Positions 48,122 through 56,609 of a stretch of 64,000 nucleotides of DNA are shown one piece after another. Source of the DNA: Eubacteriales bacterium (lineage in GTDB: Bacteria > Bacillota > Clostridia > Christensenellales > Aristaeellaceae); assembly GCA_028705775.1 (NCBI GenBank), contig JAQWCW010000008.1:1-64000 (forward strand). The letters run 5' to 3'. Each line of letters starts with the position of its first letter. Position 1 is the stretch's first letter. Made by a program: the position numbers and the translations under genes. The notes beneath the pieces were generated by a model, which was not told the origin of the DNA, searched no databases, and was given only the letters and a program-made list of their open reading frames with translations.

Positions 48122-48131
48122 CAAACGATTG
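48122..48131 (+). promoter_or_regulatory. LacI-family operator, site 2 (imperfect)
   Basis: CAAACGATTG, one mismatch from site 1 and 56 bases downstream of it. Two sites on near the same helix face could allow looping by a tetrameric repressor. Weaker call than site 1. Confidence 0.45.
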
Positions 48132-48223
48132 CACAGCAAGATTTCACCCGAACAACGGCTCAAAAGGAGTCAGATAACGCGAAATGACGGCGAATGCCGT
48201 TAAAAAATAGGAGGGAAACTGAA

Positions 48224-49414
48224 ATGAAGAAGGTTTTATCCGTACTCTTGGTTCTCGCAATGCTGATGGTTCCCGCTCTTTCTCTTGCAGAAGAGCCCGT
48301 AACCCTGCTCGTTTGGGAGAGCGATGGCGTTGAGCTGGACTTCATGAAGGCTGCTGCCGAGAAGTACACCGCACTCAACCCCAACATCACCTTCGAGTTC
48401 AACAGCGTATCACACACCGACGCCGTGCAGAAGATGGAGCTTGACGGCCCTGCCGAAGTCGGCGCTGACGTTTTCGCAGCTCCCCATGACAAGATGGGTC
48501 AGGTTGTTGCCGGCGAGCTTGCTCTGCCGAACGACGCTGCCGAAACCGTAAAGAACAACTTCATGCCTGCCGCTTACAACGCCTGCACCTACGGCGGCGT
48601 GACCTACGGCTACCCGATGGCAATCGAAACCTACGCCCTGTTCTACAACAAGGATTTGATAGACGAAGCTCCCGCCACATGGCAGGAAGTCGAAGAATTC
48701 TGCGCGGATTACAACGACCCCTCCCAGAACCGCTACGGTCTGGTTTGGGAAGTCGGCGCTCCTTACTACAACTACATCTTCATCAGCGCTTACGGCGCGG
48801 ATTTGTTTGGACCTGCCGGCGACGACCAGTCCAAGCATGAAATCAACAGCGAAGCTTCCATCAAGGGCATGACCTATTTCCAGACCCTGAAGGACAAGAT
48901 TCTGCCCGTTGCCGCTGACGACCTTACCGGCGCTTTCTGCTCCTCCGCTTTCATGGATGAAAAGACCGCCGCTATGTACATCACCGGCCCTTGGAGCATC
49001 AAGGACAGCGTTGACAAGGGCGTAAATCTCGGCATTGCCAAGATTCCTACCCTTCCCGACGCAGAGCAGACCCCCGCTTCCTTCTCCGGCGTTCGCCTGA
49101 TGCTCGTAAGCGCATTCTCCAAGCATCCCGCCGAGGCGAAGGCGTTTGCCGAGTTCCTGATGACCCCCGAAATTCAGAAGCTCCGCAGCGACATGACCTC
49201 CACCATCAGCCCCTGCACCTCCGTTACCAGCGATAACGAATACTTCAACGGAATCATGGCGCAGGCCGCTTTCGCAAAGCCGATGCCTTCCATCCCCGCT
49301 ATGGACGGCTACTGGACCGCTATGACCGCTGCCTTCAAGCAGATTTGGGACGGCGCGCCCATCGTTGAGCAGCTCAACGCTGCCGCTCAGGTTATCGAGT
49401 CCATCGGCAAGTAA
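48224..49414 (+). CDS. malE: Maltose/maltodextrin ABC transporter substrate-binding protein
   Basis: 396 residues. MalE-type protein with VTLLVWESDGVELDFM, DVFAAPHDKMGQ, YGYPMAIETYALFYNKDLI and MYITGPWSIKD. The signal peptide ends PALSLAEEP and contains no cysteine, so it should be cut by type I signal peptidase and not lipid-anchored, which is unusual for a monoderm binding protein. The ATG at 48224 has AGGAGGG upstream. Codon choice is more biased (CCC, GAC, AAC, GCT) than in the neighbours, fitting high expression. First gene of malEFG-amylase-neopullulanase. Confidence 0.92.
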   Translation: MKKVLSVLLVLAMLMVPALSLAEEPVTLLVWESDGVELDFMKAAAEKYTALNPNITFEFNSVSHTDAVQKMELDGPAEVGADVFAAPHDKMGQVVAGELALPNDAAETVKNNFMPAAYNACTYGGVTYGYPMAIETYALFYNKDLIDEAPATWQEVEEFCADYNDPSQNRYGLVWEVGAPYYNYIFISAYGADLFGPAGDDQSKHEINSEASIKGMTYFQTLKDKILPVAADDLTGAFCSSAFMDEKTAAMYITGPWSIKDSVDKGVNLGIAKIPTLPDAEQTPASFSGVRLMLVSAFSKHPAEAKAFAEFLMTPEIQKLRSDMTSTISPCTSVTSDNEYFNGIMAQAAFAKPMPSIPAMDGYWTAMTAAFKQIWDGAPIVEQLNAAAQVIESIGK

Positions 49415-49446
49415 GCCTTAAATAATCTTCGCCTGCTACGGCAGGC

Positions 49447-49483
49447 ATGGGGGTTGGCGCGTACTGCGCGCGTCAACCCCCAT
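49447..49483 (+). other. Intercistronic stem-loop between malE and malF
   Basis: ATGGGGGTTGGCGCG pairs with CGCGCGTCAACCCCCAT around a 5-base loop. There is no U-run after it (TAATCTT), so it is probably not a full terminator. Such structures protect the 3' end of malE mRNA and set binding protein in excess of the permease; a partial attenuator is also possible. Confidence 0.7.
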
Positions 49484-49509
49484 TAATCTTAAAGAAGGGG
49501 GCGGAAATC

Positions 49510-50850
49510 ATGGCGCAACAGACCGTAACCTCGCCTCGCAAGATACCGGTGAGAAAAATTAAGAATCGCCGTCCGGTGGTTGCAAGCTGCTTATTCATGG
49601 GGCTTGGTCAGCTGCTGTATCAGAAGCAATTCATAAAGGGAATCTTTTATGCTTTAATCGAGCTGATGGTAATCATCAACGCCAATACATTTCTTCAGAA
49701 GATTACCGGTCTGATAACGCTGGGCGACCCTAAGCCGGAGCTTCCGGTGAAGGACCGCGACCACAGCATATTCATGATGGTTGAGGGAATCATTTTCCTC
49801 ATACTTTTTGTTGTGTTCCTATGCCTCTATGTAACCAACATTCTTGACGCTCACAGGACGCAGAAACGCTTTGAGCGCGTAGGACATTACCCGACTCAGC
49901 GCGTTGTGGCAAGCTCCCTTGCGGACAGCTCCTTTGCGTTCATCGGTTTAAGCCCCGTTATCGTGCTTCTGAGCTTCTTCGTTATAATTCCTCTGATGTT
50001 TTCCGCAATGCTCGCGTTTACCAACTACGCCTCCCCTGACCATATACCGCCTGCCAATACAGTGGACTGGGTCGGATTCGGCACGTTCAGGGACGTTTTT
50101 GAGAAATCGGAGTGGGCTACGGGCTTTACCAGAACCGCGGTATGGACCCTTGTATGGGCGACGCTTGCAACCGTCACCTGCTATGTAGGCGGTATGCTTA
50201 TGGCAATGGCAATGCTCGACAAGCGCGTAAAAGCGCCTAAGCTTTTCAGGACAATCTACATTCTTCCTTATGCCGTTCCGTCAATGCTGTCGCTTATGGT
50301 ATGGCGCAACCTGCTCAACGGTCAGTTCGGTCCTATCAACAAAATACTGATTCAATGGGGCTGGATAGACGCTCCGCTTCCGTGGCTTACACAGGTGGAT
50401 TTAGCGCGCTTCAGCTGCGTGCTTGTCAACCTCTGGCTCGGCTTCCCGTATTTCATGATGCTTATAACAGGTCTGATGACAAGCATTCCGAGGGATTTGT
50501 ACGAAGCCGCCGATATTGACGGCGCGAATAAACGGGTTAAATTCTTCAGGATAACGCTCCCGCTTGTTCTCTATCAGACAATCCCGCTGTTCATAATGAA
50601 TTTCAGCTTCAACCTCAACAATTTCGGAGCGGTTTACTTCCTCACGCAGGGTAATCCGTCGGACTTCACAACAACGCAGTCCGGCGCGGGAACTACGGAT
50701 ATACTGATGAGCTGGATGTACAAGCTGACATACGACCAGCGAGTGTATAATAAGGCGGCAGTAGTATCCATACTGGTGTTCCTCGTAATAGCTCCGTTTG
50801 CAATATACAACTTCAGCCGCACAAAGGCGTTTAAGGATGGTGAGTTGTAA
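49510..50850 (+). CDS. malF: Maltodextrin ABC transporter permease MalF
   Basis: 446 residues, inner-membrane permease subunit. The EAA loop reads EAADIDGANKRVKFFRITLP. About 150 N-terminal residues precede the standard permease: a short TM2-like segment (GLGQLLYQKQFIKGIFYALI) and two further hydrophobic spans. The ATG at 49510 has GGGGGCGG-type purines upstream; the frame before it runs through the stem-loop. Its TAA overlaps the malG start. Confidence 0.92.
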   Translation: MAQQTVTSPRKIPVRKIKNRRPVVASCLFMGLGQLLYQKQFIKGIFYALIELMVIINANTFLQKITGLITLGDPKPELPVKDRDHSIFMMVEGIIFLILFVVFLCLYVTNILDAHRTQKRFERVGHYPTQRVVASSLADSSFAFIGLSPVIVLLSFFVIIPLMFSAMLAFTNYASPDHIPPANTVDWVGFGTFRDVFEKSEWATGFTRTAVWTLVWATLATVTCYVGGMLMAMAMLDKRVKAPKLFRTIYILPYAVPSMLSLMVWRNLLNGQFGPINKILIQWGWIDAPLPWLTQVDLARFSCVLVNLWLGFPYFMMLITGLMTSIPRDLYEAADIDGANKRVKFFRITLPLVLYQTIPLFIMNFSFNLNNFGAVYFLTQGNPSDFTTTQSGAGTTDILMSWMYKLTYDQRVYNKAAVVSILVFLVIAPFAIYNFSRTKAFKDGEL

Positions 50851-52037
50851 TGACGGAAGGAAAAGAAAAACGCGCGCATAAGCGTATAAGCATAAGCAGA
50901 ATCATTACCACTATCATGCTTTATATTATGCTTTTCGTGATAGTAATTCTTGTTATCTATCCTCTCAGCTTCACCGTTTCCAGCGCGTTCAGCGACAGCA
51001 ACTCCCTTTCGGGCTTGAGCGTGCTTCCGTTCACCCATTCGGTCAAGGTGGACACAATCGACGCGATTGCCTTAGGCGAAAACGCATATGCGCTTCCGGA
51101 TGTCGAAAAACTCCCGACCGACAAGGCGATTTACGTTGTAATTCCGCAGACCAATACCGGTTCGGCAACGCTTGCGATAGGCGATAACGCCGCGCTTCCC
51201 CTCAGGATGAAGGCTAAGGACGGAACGCTTTCAGAGCCTGCCGAAGGAAAGCTCAAGGAAGGCAGAATTGCCGGAATAACTTTCAACGGAACGGAGCTTG
51301 TCGTCGAAAAAACCTACACCAACGCAACTCTGCCGACATATATGGCGTTCGGCGGCTTCTCGCTCATCCAGTTCAAGAAGCTGTTCGAGGATACCAATTA
51401 CAAGTATTGGTTCTTCAACACCTTCAAGATTGCCTGCGCGAACACCGTTATATCCGTTCTCTGCACGACGGTCGCCGCATACATCTTCAGCCGTTTCCGC
51501 TTCCGTGGAAAGAAGCCGATGCTGATGAGTATGCTTATACTGCAAATGTTCCCTTCCTTTGCCGGAATGATAGCAACATATGTATTGATATGGCGGCTCG
51601 GACTGCTTGACAACCTGTTCGGACTCATACTCGTATACTCGGCAGGAAGCATACCTTACAACACATGGCTGATAAAGGGCTATCTCGATACAATCCCCCG
51701 CAGCCTTGACGAGGCGGCGAGAGTTGACGGCGCGGGCTATTTCCGCACGTTCAGAACGATTATTCTGCCAATCGCCCGCCCGATGGTTACCTTCCTTGCC
51801 GTTACAAGCTTCACAGGCCCGTGGATGGACTTCATTCTCCCCCGCCTGCTGCTCAAGAGCGACGTTAACAAGACGCTCGCGATTGGTCTGTTTGAAATGA
51901 TAAACGGACGTGAAAACAACTACTTCACGCAGTTCGCGGCGGGCGCGGTGCTTGTTGCAATTCCGTTCATCATCATCTTCGCCATAAATCAGCAGTATAT
52001 GACGCAGGTGCTTTCATCAGGCGCAGTCAAGGAGTAA
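50850..52037 (+). CDS. malG: Maltodextrin ABC transporter permease MalG with extracytoplasmic insertion
   Basis: 395 residues against the usual 280-300. The permease core is standard: YWFFNTFKIACANTVISVL, EAARVDGAGYFRTFRTIILP (EAA loop) and GPWMDFILPRLLL. Between the first TM helix and the core lie about 110 extra polar residues (about 50-165) containing DKAIYVVIPQTNTGSATLAI, which must face outside the membrane. Starts in TAATG with malF and is followed within 4 bases by the amylase gene, whose ribosome site overlaps the malG stop. Confidence 0.92.
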   Translation: MTEGKEKRAHKRISISRIITTIMLYIMLFVIVILVIYPLSFTVSSAFSDSNSLSGLSVLPFTHSVKVDTIDAIALGENAYALPDVEKLPTDKAIYVVIPQTNTGSATLAIGDNAALPLRMKAKDGTLSEPAEGKLKEGRIAGITFNGTELVVEKTYTNATLPTYMAFGGFSLIQFKKLFEDTNYKYWFFNTFKIACANTVISVLCTTVAAYIFSRFRFRGKKPMLMSMLILQMFPSFAGMIATYVLIWRLGLLDNLFGLILVYSAGSIPYNTWLIKGYLDTIPRSLDEAARVDGAGYFRTFRTIILPIARPMVTFLAVTSFTGPWMDFILPRLLLKSDVNKTLAIGLFEMINGRENNYFTQFAAGAVLVAIPFIIIFAINQQYMTQVLSSGAVKE

Positions 52038-52040
52038 CAG

Positions 52041-53552
52041 ATGATAAAGCAACGGCTCACAGCAATCGTAACCGCTTTCGCGTTTATGCTTTCGCCGATA
52101 CTCAGCGTATCGGCGGAGGCTCCGCGCGGTACGTTCTACGAAATCTACGTCCGCGCCTTTGCCGACAGCGACGGAGACGGAACAGGCGACCTAAACGGAG
52201 TGACTGAAAAGCTTCAGTACCTCTCCGACTTGGGCATCGGCGGCATTTGGCTTATGCCCGTATTTGACGCGAAAAGCGACCACGGCTACGATTCGATTGA
52301 TTACAGAAAAATCGACTCCGATTACGGAACGGACGAGGATATGCGTGCGCTTCTTGACGCCGCGCATGAAAAAGGCATTTCCGTAATACTCGATTTGGTT
52401 CTCAATCATACTTCTACGGATTGCCCGTGGTTTCAGGACGCGCTTTCAGGAGGCGAAAAGCGGGACTGGTATCGCTTTTATGATGAGGAAAGCGGCGACC
52501 CTTCCCTGCTCAGCGCAAAGCCGCTTGGGGGCGACGCATGGCATGACAGCAAGGGCGGCGAATACTACGGCGTATTCTGGGACGGTATGCCGGACTTGAA
52601 TCTGTCAAATGAGGAAGTCAAGAACGAGCTGATTGACATCGCTCTTTATTGGCTCGAAATGGGCGTTGACGGCTTCCGTCTTGACGCTACAAGCCATTTC
52701 TTCGCATACGGCGAGGAAGCGCTCAAGCAGGAAACGAAGCGCTCCGGCGAATTTCTGAAGGAATTCCAAACCGCTCTGCGCTCTCAGCATCCCGATTGCT
52801 ATATCGTCGGCGAGGCTTGGGAGTCGCTCGAAAAGCGGAAGGACATTATCGTCGGAATCGACAGCGTATTCAACTTCGATTTCAGCGATAAGCTGATTGC
52901 CCTTCTCAATAACGGCGGAAACGCAAATACCTTTATTAAGCAGATGCATGATGCTCTGCAGGAATGCGAAAGCGTCAACGCCGATTTCCTCGACGCTGTT
53001 TTCCTGAGCAATCATGACCAGAACCGAATCCTTTCTCAGCTCAAGCGTAGGCCCGAGCGCTATAAGCTTGCCGCGGGAATACTGCTTACCTTTGAGGGCA
53101 ACCCGTTCCTCTATTACGGCGAGGAGATTGGAATGCAGGGCGCAAAGCCGGATGAACAGATTCGCACACCTATGCTCTGGGGCGGGGACGACGCATCTCA
53201 ATGCACGTTCATCGAAAGCAAGTACAACAAGAAAACGCTTTCGCTTGCGGAGCAAAAGGACGACCCCGATTCTCTTTACAGCTATGTGCGCTCCCTTGTA
53301 AGGCTGCGCAAAGAGCATGACGCGCTGTTGCGCGGCGCTCTTGTGCCGATAGATACAGGCAACCTCAAGCTAATGGCGTATATGCGCGCATCGGAAACGG
53401 ACAAAGTGCTTGTTATACACAACCTCAGCTCCGAGCCGCAGCTTCTGACCGGCGAATGCGATATATCGGGCGTCTCGCCCGACGCGCTGCTGTTCGGCGC
53501 GCTGACGGACGGAATGATACCGGCATATACCACGATTGCAGTTCAAAAATAG
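52041..53552 (+). CDS. Secreted alpha-amylase family glycoside hydrolase (GH13)
   Basis: 503 residues. Signal peptide (FAFMLSPILSVSAEA, no lipobox), then a GH13 barrel: DLVLNHTS (region II), GVDGFRLDATSHFF with the nucleophile Asp, YIVGEAW with the acid/base Glu, and FLSNHDQNR with the third catalytic Asp. Predicted to cut starch or maltodextrins outside the cell for uptake by MalEFG. AAGGAG at 52029-52034 overlaps the malG stop. Ends in TAG, within which the next gene's ribosome site begins. Confidence 0.92.
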   Translation: MIKQRLTAIVTAFAFMLSPILSVSAEAPRGTFYEIYVRAFADSDGDGTGDLNGVTEKLQYLSDLGIGGIWLMPVFDAKSDHGYDSIDYRKIDSDYGTDEDMRALLDAAHEKGISVILDLVLNHTSTDCPWFQDALSGGEKRDWYRFYDEESGDPSLLSAKPLGGDAWHDSKGGEYYGVFWDGMPDLNLSNEEVKNELIDIALYWLEMGVDGFRLDATSHFFAYGEEALKQETKRSGEFLKEFQTALRSQHPDCYIVGEAWESLEKRKDIIVGIDSVFNFDFSDKLIALLNNGGNANTFIKQMHDALQECESVNADFLDAVFLSNHDQNRILSQLKRRPERYKLAAGILLTFEGNPFLYYGEEIGMQGAKPDEQIRTPMLWGGDDASQCTFIESKYNKKTLSLAEQKDDPDSLYSYVRSLVRLRKEHDALLRGALVPIDTGNLKLMAYMRASETDKVLVIHNLSSEPQLLTGECDISGVSPDALLFGALTDGMIPAYTTIAVQK

Positions 53553-53563
53553 GAGGATTTCTT

Positions 53564-55315
53564 ATGCGAAACGTTAATTTTGCGGCAATTTATCATATGC
53601 CGTGGCTTGAGTACCGTCACGCGCTGACGGACGGGCGGGTATGCCTCAGAATCAGAACCGCAAGGGGCGACTTTGACAGAGTCTCAGCGCGGCATACCTG
53701 CGGATATTTCGGTGACGACCCCTTCAAAAAGGCGCAAACAGAAATTATGCATTTGCAGTACCACGATGAGATGTTCGATTACTATGAGTGCGTATTTGAG
53801 CCTATGGACGCGCGTGTTAAGTATTTGTTTATCCTTGTGAGCGGCGAGATAACCGTAAAGCTTGACGCTGCGGGAGTGCATATGGGCGCAGACTATCCCG
53901 AAACGCCGGATGACGCATTTGTGTTCGCCTACGCCTACCCCGCCGATAAAATGCCCGAGTGGGCGCGCGGATGCGTTGGCTATCAAATCTTCCCCGACCG
54001 CTTCCGCCGCTCTGAGGACGCAAAGAGCGACAATACCATTGAGCCGTGGACGAGCAAGCATTACGAAAATGAGTACCGCTTCGGCGGCAATCTTCAGGGA
54101 ATACGCGAGGCGGTTCCGTATCTAAAGAAGCTCGGAGTGGACGTTATATACACCAATCCGCTCTTTGTAAGCGACAGCTCCCACCGCTACAACACCTTTG
54201 ATTACTACACAATCGACCCGCTTCTCGGAACGGAAAAGGATTTGAAGGAGCTTTGCGACACGCTGCACGAGAGCGGAATGCGGCTCGTGCTTGACGGTGT
54301 GTTCAACCACAGCGGCACAGGCTTTGAGCCTTTCATTGACGCAAAGAAGAACGGCGCGAAAAGCAAATTCTACGATTGGTTCTTTTTTGACGACAGTGAA
54401 ATCGGATATAAAACCTTCGGCTTTGCAAAGTATATGCCCAAGCTCAACCTGAAAAACGAAGCCTGCGCGGAGTATTTCCTTGATGTCGGCAGGTACTGGC
54501 TTGAAAAATGCGGAATAGACGGCTGGCGGCTTGACGTAAGTCCGGAGGTTTATCCGGAATTCTGGCGGCGCTACCACAGCATGATGAAAAAGGCGAATCC
54601 GGACAGCCTGATGATAGCCGAATGCTGGGACGACAGCCGCGAATGGCTCACAATCGGAGATATGTTCGATTCAACGATGAATTACGTCCTCTCCCGCGCC
54701 ATATGGAGCCGCTTTGCCGAGCAGTCCATCAGCTGCGAGCTTTTCGACGCGCGGGTTAATCAAAGCATGATGCTCTATCCCTTGCGCACGCAGGATGTGC
54801 TTTGGAATTTCCTCGGAAGCCATGACACTCCCCGCTTCCGCACCCGCGCCGGAGGCAGCGAGAAGCTCCTGCGGGCGGCGGCGTATTTTCAGATGGCCTG
54901 CACGGGAGTTCCGATTATTTACTACGGCGACGAGCTTGGAATGGAAGGCAAGGGCGACCCCGACTGCCGCAGACCGATGCGCTGGGGCGATACAGACGAT
55001 AACGCGACGCTCGCTTTCTATCAGCGACTTACCGAAATGCGCAAGGAGAGCGACGCGCTCCGCTACGGCTCTTTCAAATCATGGGAAGCCAAGGAAAACG
55101 GTCTGTATGCTTTCCTCCGCGTTTCCGAAAAGCAAAGCGCTCTTGTAATCATCAACACCACCGGCAAAAAGCAGGCAGGCACCTTTGCCCTGCCGCCCGA
55201 GCTTCACGGCAAGAAAGCCCTCAAGGATGCGTTCTCCGCTAAAGCGCTGAAAGCATCCGGCTCAGTTATCGAAATCAAGCTTAATGCAGGCGAAGGAGTG
55301 ACGATTCTGTACTGA
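53564..55315 (+). CDS. Neopullulanase / cyclomaltodextrinase-like GH13, cytoplasmic
   Basis: 583 residues, no signal peptide. N-terminal beta-sandwich domain of about 120 residues (CBM34-like: FAAIYHMPWLEYRHALTDGR) followed by the barrel: VGYQIFPDRF, LVLDGVFNHSG, GWRLDVSPEV with the nucleophile, MIAECWDD with the acid/base, and LGSHDTPRF. Such enzymes hydrolyse imported maltodextrins or cyclodextrins inside the cell. AGGAGG lies 7 bases before the ATG at 53564. Last gene of the operon, followed by a strong terminator. Confidence 0.93.
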   Translation: MRNVNFAAIYHMPWLEYRHALTDGRVCLRIRTARGDFDRVSARHTCGYFGDDPFKKAQTEIMHLQYHDEMFDYYECVFEPMDARVKYLFILVSGEITVKLDAAGVHMGADYPETPDDAFVFAYAYPADKMPEWARGCVGYQIFPDRFRRSEDAKSDNTIEPWTSKHYENEYRFGGNLQGIREAVPYLKKLGVDVIYTNPLFVSDSSHRYNTFDYYTIDPLLGTEKDLKELCDTLHESGMRLVLDGVFNHSGTGFEPFIDAKKNGAKSKFYDWFFFDDSEIGYKTFGFAKYMPKLNLKNEACAEYFLDVGRYWLEKCGIDGWRLDVSPEVYPEFWRRYHSMMKKANPDSLMIAECWDDSREWLTIGDMFDSTMNYVLSRAIWSRFAEQSISCELFDARVNQSMMLYPLRTQDVLWNFLGSHDTPRFRTRAGGSEKLLRAAAYFQMACTGVPIIYYGDELGMEGKGDPDCRRPMRWGDTDDNATLAFYQRLTEMRKESDALRYGSFKSWEAKENGLYAFLRVSEKQSALVIINTTGKKQAGTFALPPELHGKKALKDAFSAKALKASGSVIEIKLNAGEGVTILY

Positions 55316-55328
55316 TTTACTAGAATAT

Positions 55329-55374
55329 AAAAACGCGCATTCAAACCGTACAAGCGGTTTGGATGCGCATTTTT
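55329..55374 (+). terminator. Terminator of the maltodextrin operon
   Basis: A stem of about 19 bp (GCGCATTCAAACCG with CGGTTTGGATGCGC, flanked by A and T runs) around a 6-base loop, ending in TTTTT. Confidence 0.85.
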
Positions 55375-55631
55375 GAATACCGGTATGTGTAATCCGAACC
55401 GTAGTTAAGCTTAGTTTTAATCAACTTTCGTGGTTGAGCATAACTTGTTCCAAACGTTAACTTTTTACATATGCAGAAACGTATCGGATAAATGTTGCTG
55501 CCTTAATACTAGATAGCCATTACGGATTAAGAAATCTGCCCTATATGCCGCGACGAATTTCATAATCACACAGCGACTATTCCACTACCGCACTGCGGTT
55601 GTTTGACTTGCCGGAAGGGCAATTTTCAATG
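55375..55631. other. Intergenic region between the mal terminator and ssrA
   Basis: About 257 bases with no convincing gene, RNA or repeat seen. Although ssrA 3' ends are common integration sites, no integrase or element remnant is evident here. Confidence 0.4.
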
Positions 55632-55656
55632 AAAAAAGCAAGCCTTTCGACTTGCA
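55632..55656 (-). terminator. ssrA terminator
   Basis: On the minus strand GCAAGTC-GAAA-GGCTTGC followed by TTTTTT, beginning a few bases after the tmRNA CCA end. Confidence 0.85.
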
Positions 55657-55658
55657 TT

Positions 55659-56009
55659 TGGTGGAGGTGCGGGGAATCGAACCCCGGTCCGAAGACTTGC
55701 TTGCACAGTTTTCTCCGAGCGCAGCCTGATGTTTAGAATTCCCTTACCTGAGCGCCAACAGGCGGGCTCACAGGTTCGGTAGCTTCATATTACAAAACAG
55801 CCTCAAAGCTTTGACTGCCTCGTTCCCCGCGTTCATGACGCCGATTGCCGAAGCCACGGGTACTTCGGGTCGACGTTCACGGCATTAAGCCGCGAAAGCT
55901 AATTCTTGCGAATTGTCAGTTAATTTTATTTTCCCCGTTTTATCGCGGTCAGGGGCCGCGGCTCGCTTACCATACCCTCAACGCTCTCCGTCGAAACCAG
56001 TGCACCCCC
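55659..56009 (-). ncRNA. ssrA: Transfer-messenger RNA
   Basis: 351 nt. The 5' end GGGGGTGCACTGGTTTCGAC and the 3' tRNA-like half GGTTCGATTCCCCGCACC-TCCACCA are diagnostic. The tag reading frame (55885-55917) encodes DNSQELAFAA then TAA, ending in the AA expected for ClpXP recognition; the exact resume codon is uncertain. Works with SmpB to rescue stalled ribosomes. Its 5' end is 3 bases past the smpB stop, so it is either processed from the smpB transcript or transcribed from a promoter inside smpB. Confidence 0.96.
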
Positions 56010-56012
56010 ATG

Positions 56013-56486
56013 TTAAGCGCCCTTTACGGTGCGCATCATTGCGCGGCGCATTTCCAGCTCAGCGTCATGCTTTGCCGCAACGTCGCGCTTGTCGTGCAGC
56101 TGTTTGCCCTTGCAAAGCCCCAGCTGCAGCTTCATCCTGCCGTCCTTCAGATATATTTTAAGAGGAATCAGGGTGAAGCCCTGACGCTGCGCAAGCCCGA
56201 ACAAACGCATGATTTCCTGCTTGTGCATCAAAAGCTTTTTGGGGCGCATAGGGTCATGATTGAACTGATTCCCCTGCTCGTAAGGCGATATATGCATACC
56301 GTTTGCGAACAGCTCCCCATTCTTGATGGTTGCGAAGGAATCCTTCATATTGACCCTGCCGGCGCGAAGGGACTTTACCTCTGTGCCGACCAGCTCAATG
56401 CCCGCCTCATAGCTTTCCTCTACAAAATATTCGTGGTACGCGGCTTTATTCTGAGCGATGGGCTTGACGCCCTTTTGCTTTGCCAC
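56013..56486 (-). CDS. smpB: SsrA-binding protein SmpB
   Basis: 157 residues, the usual length. Landmarks: NKAAYHEYFVEESYEAGIEL, GTEVKSLRAGRVNMKDSFA, ISPYEQGNQFNHDPMRPKKL and a basic C-terminal tail (KHDAELEMRRAMM). The start is taken as GTG 56486 because AGGAGGG lies 7 bases before it; a TTG two codons upstream is only one base from that site. Immediately upstream of its RNA partner ssrA. Confidence 0.95.
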   Translation of the reverse strand: MAKQKGVKPIAQNKAAYHEYFVEESYEAGIELVGTEVKSLRAGRVNMKDSFATIKNGELFANGMHISPYEQGNQFNHDPMRPKKLLMHKQEIMRLFGLAQRQGFTLIPLKIYLKDGRMKLQLGLCKGKQLHDKRDVAAKHDAELEMRRAMMRTVKGA

Positions 56487-56549
56487 CGTCAAGCCCTCCT
56501 CTCAAGCCATATCGGGTGATTAATGGATTATAGCATTTATCAGGCGATA

Positions 56550-56578
56550 TTGCAAACTAATCGGCTATCGGCTATAAT
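56550..56578 (+). promoter_or_regulatory. proA promoter
   Basis: TTGCAA (56550-56555), 17-bp spacer, TATAAT (56573-56578), about 32 bases before the start codon. Confidence 0.75.
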
Positions 56579-56609
56579 AGTATAATACTTTCCAAAGGGG
56601 TTGATATTG

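Noticed and set aside
48410-49126. Long open frame (238 codons) antisense to malE
   Set aside because: It is a shadow of the strongly biased malE codons; no ribosome site and no family-like sequence.
55659-55690. tRNA gene suggested by TTCGATTCCCCGCACCTCCACCA
   Set aside because: It is the acceptor/T-arm of the tmRNA; the 5' half and tag frame are present upstream.
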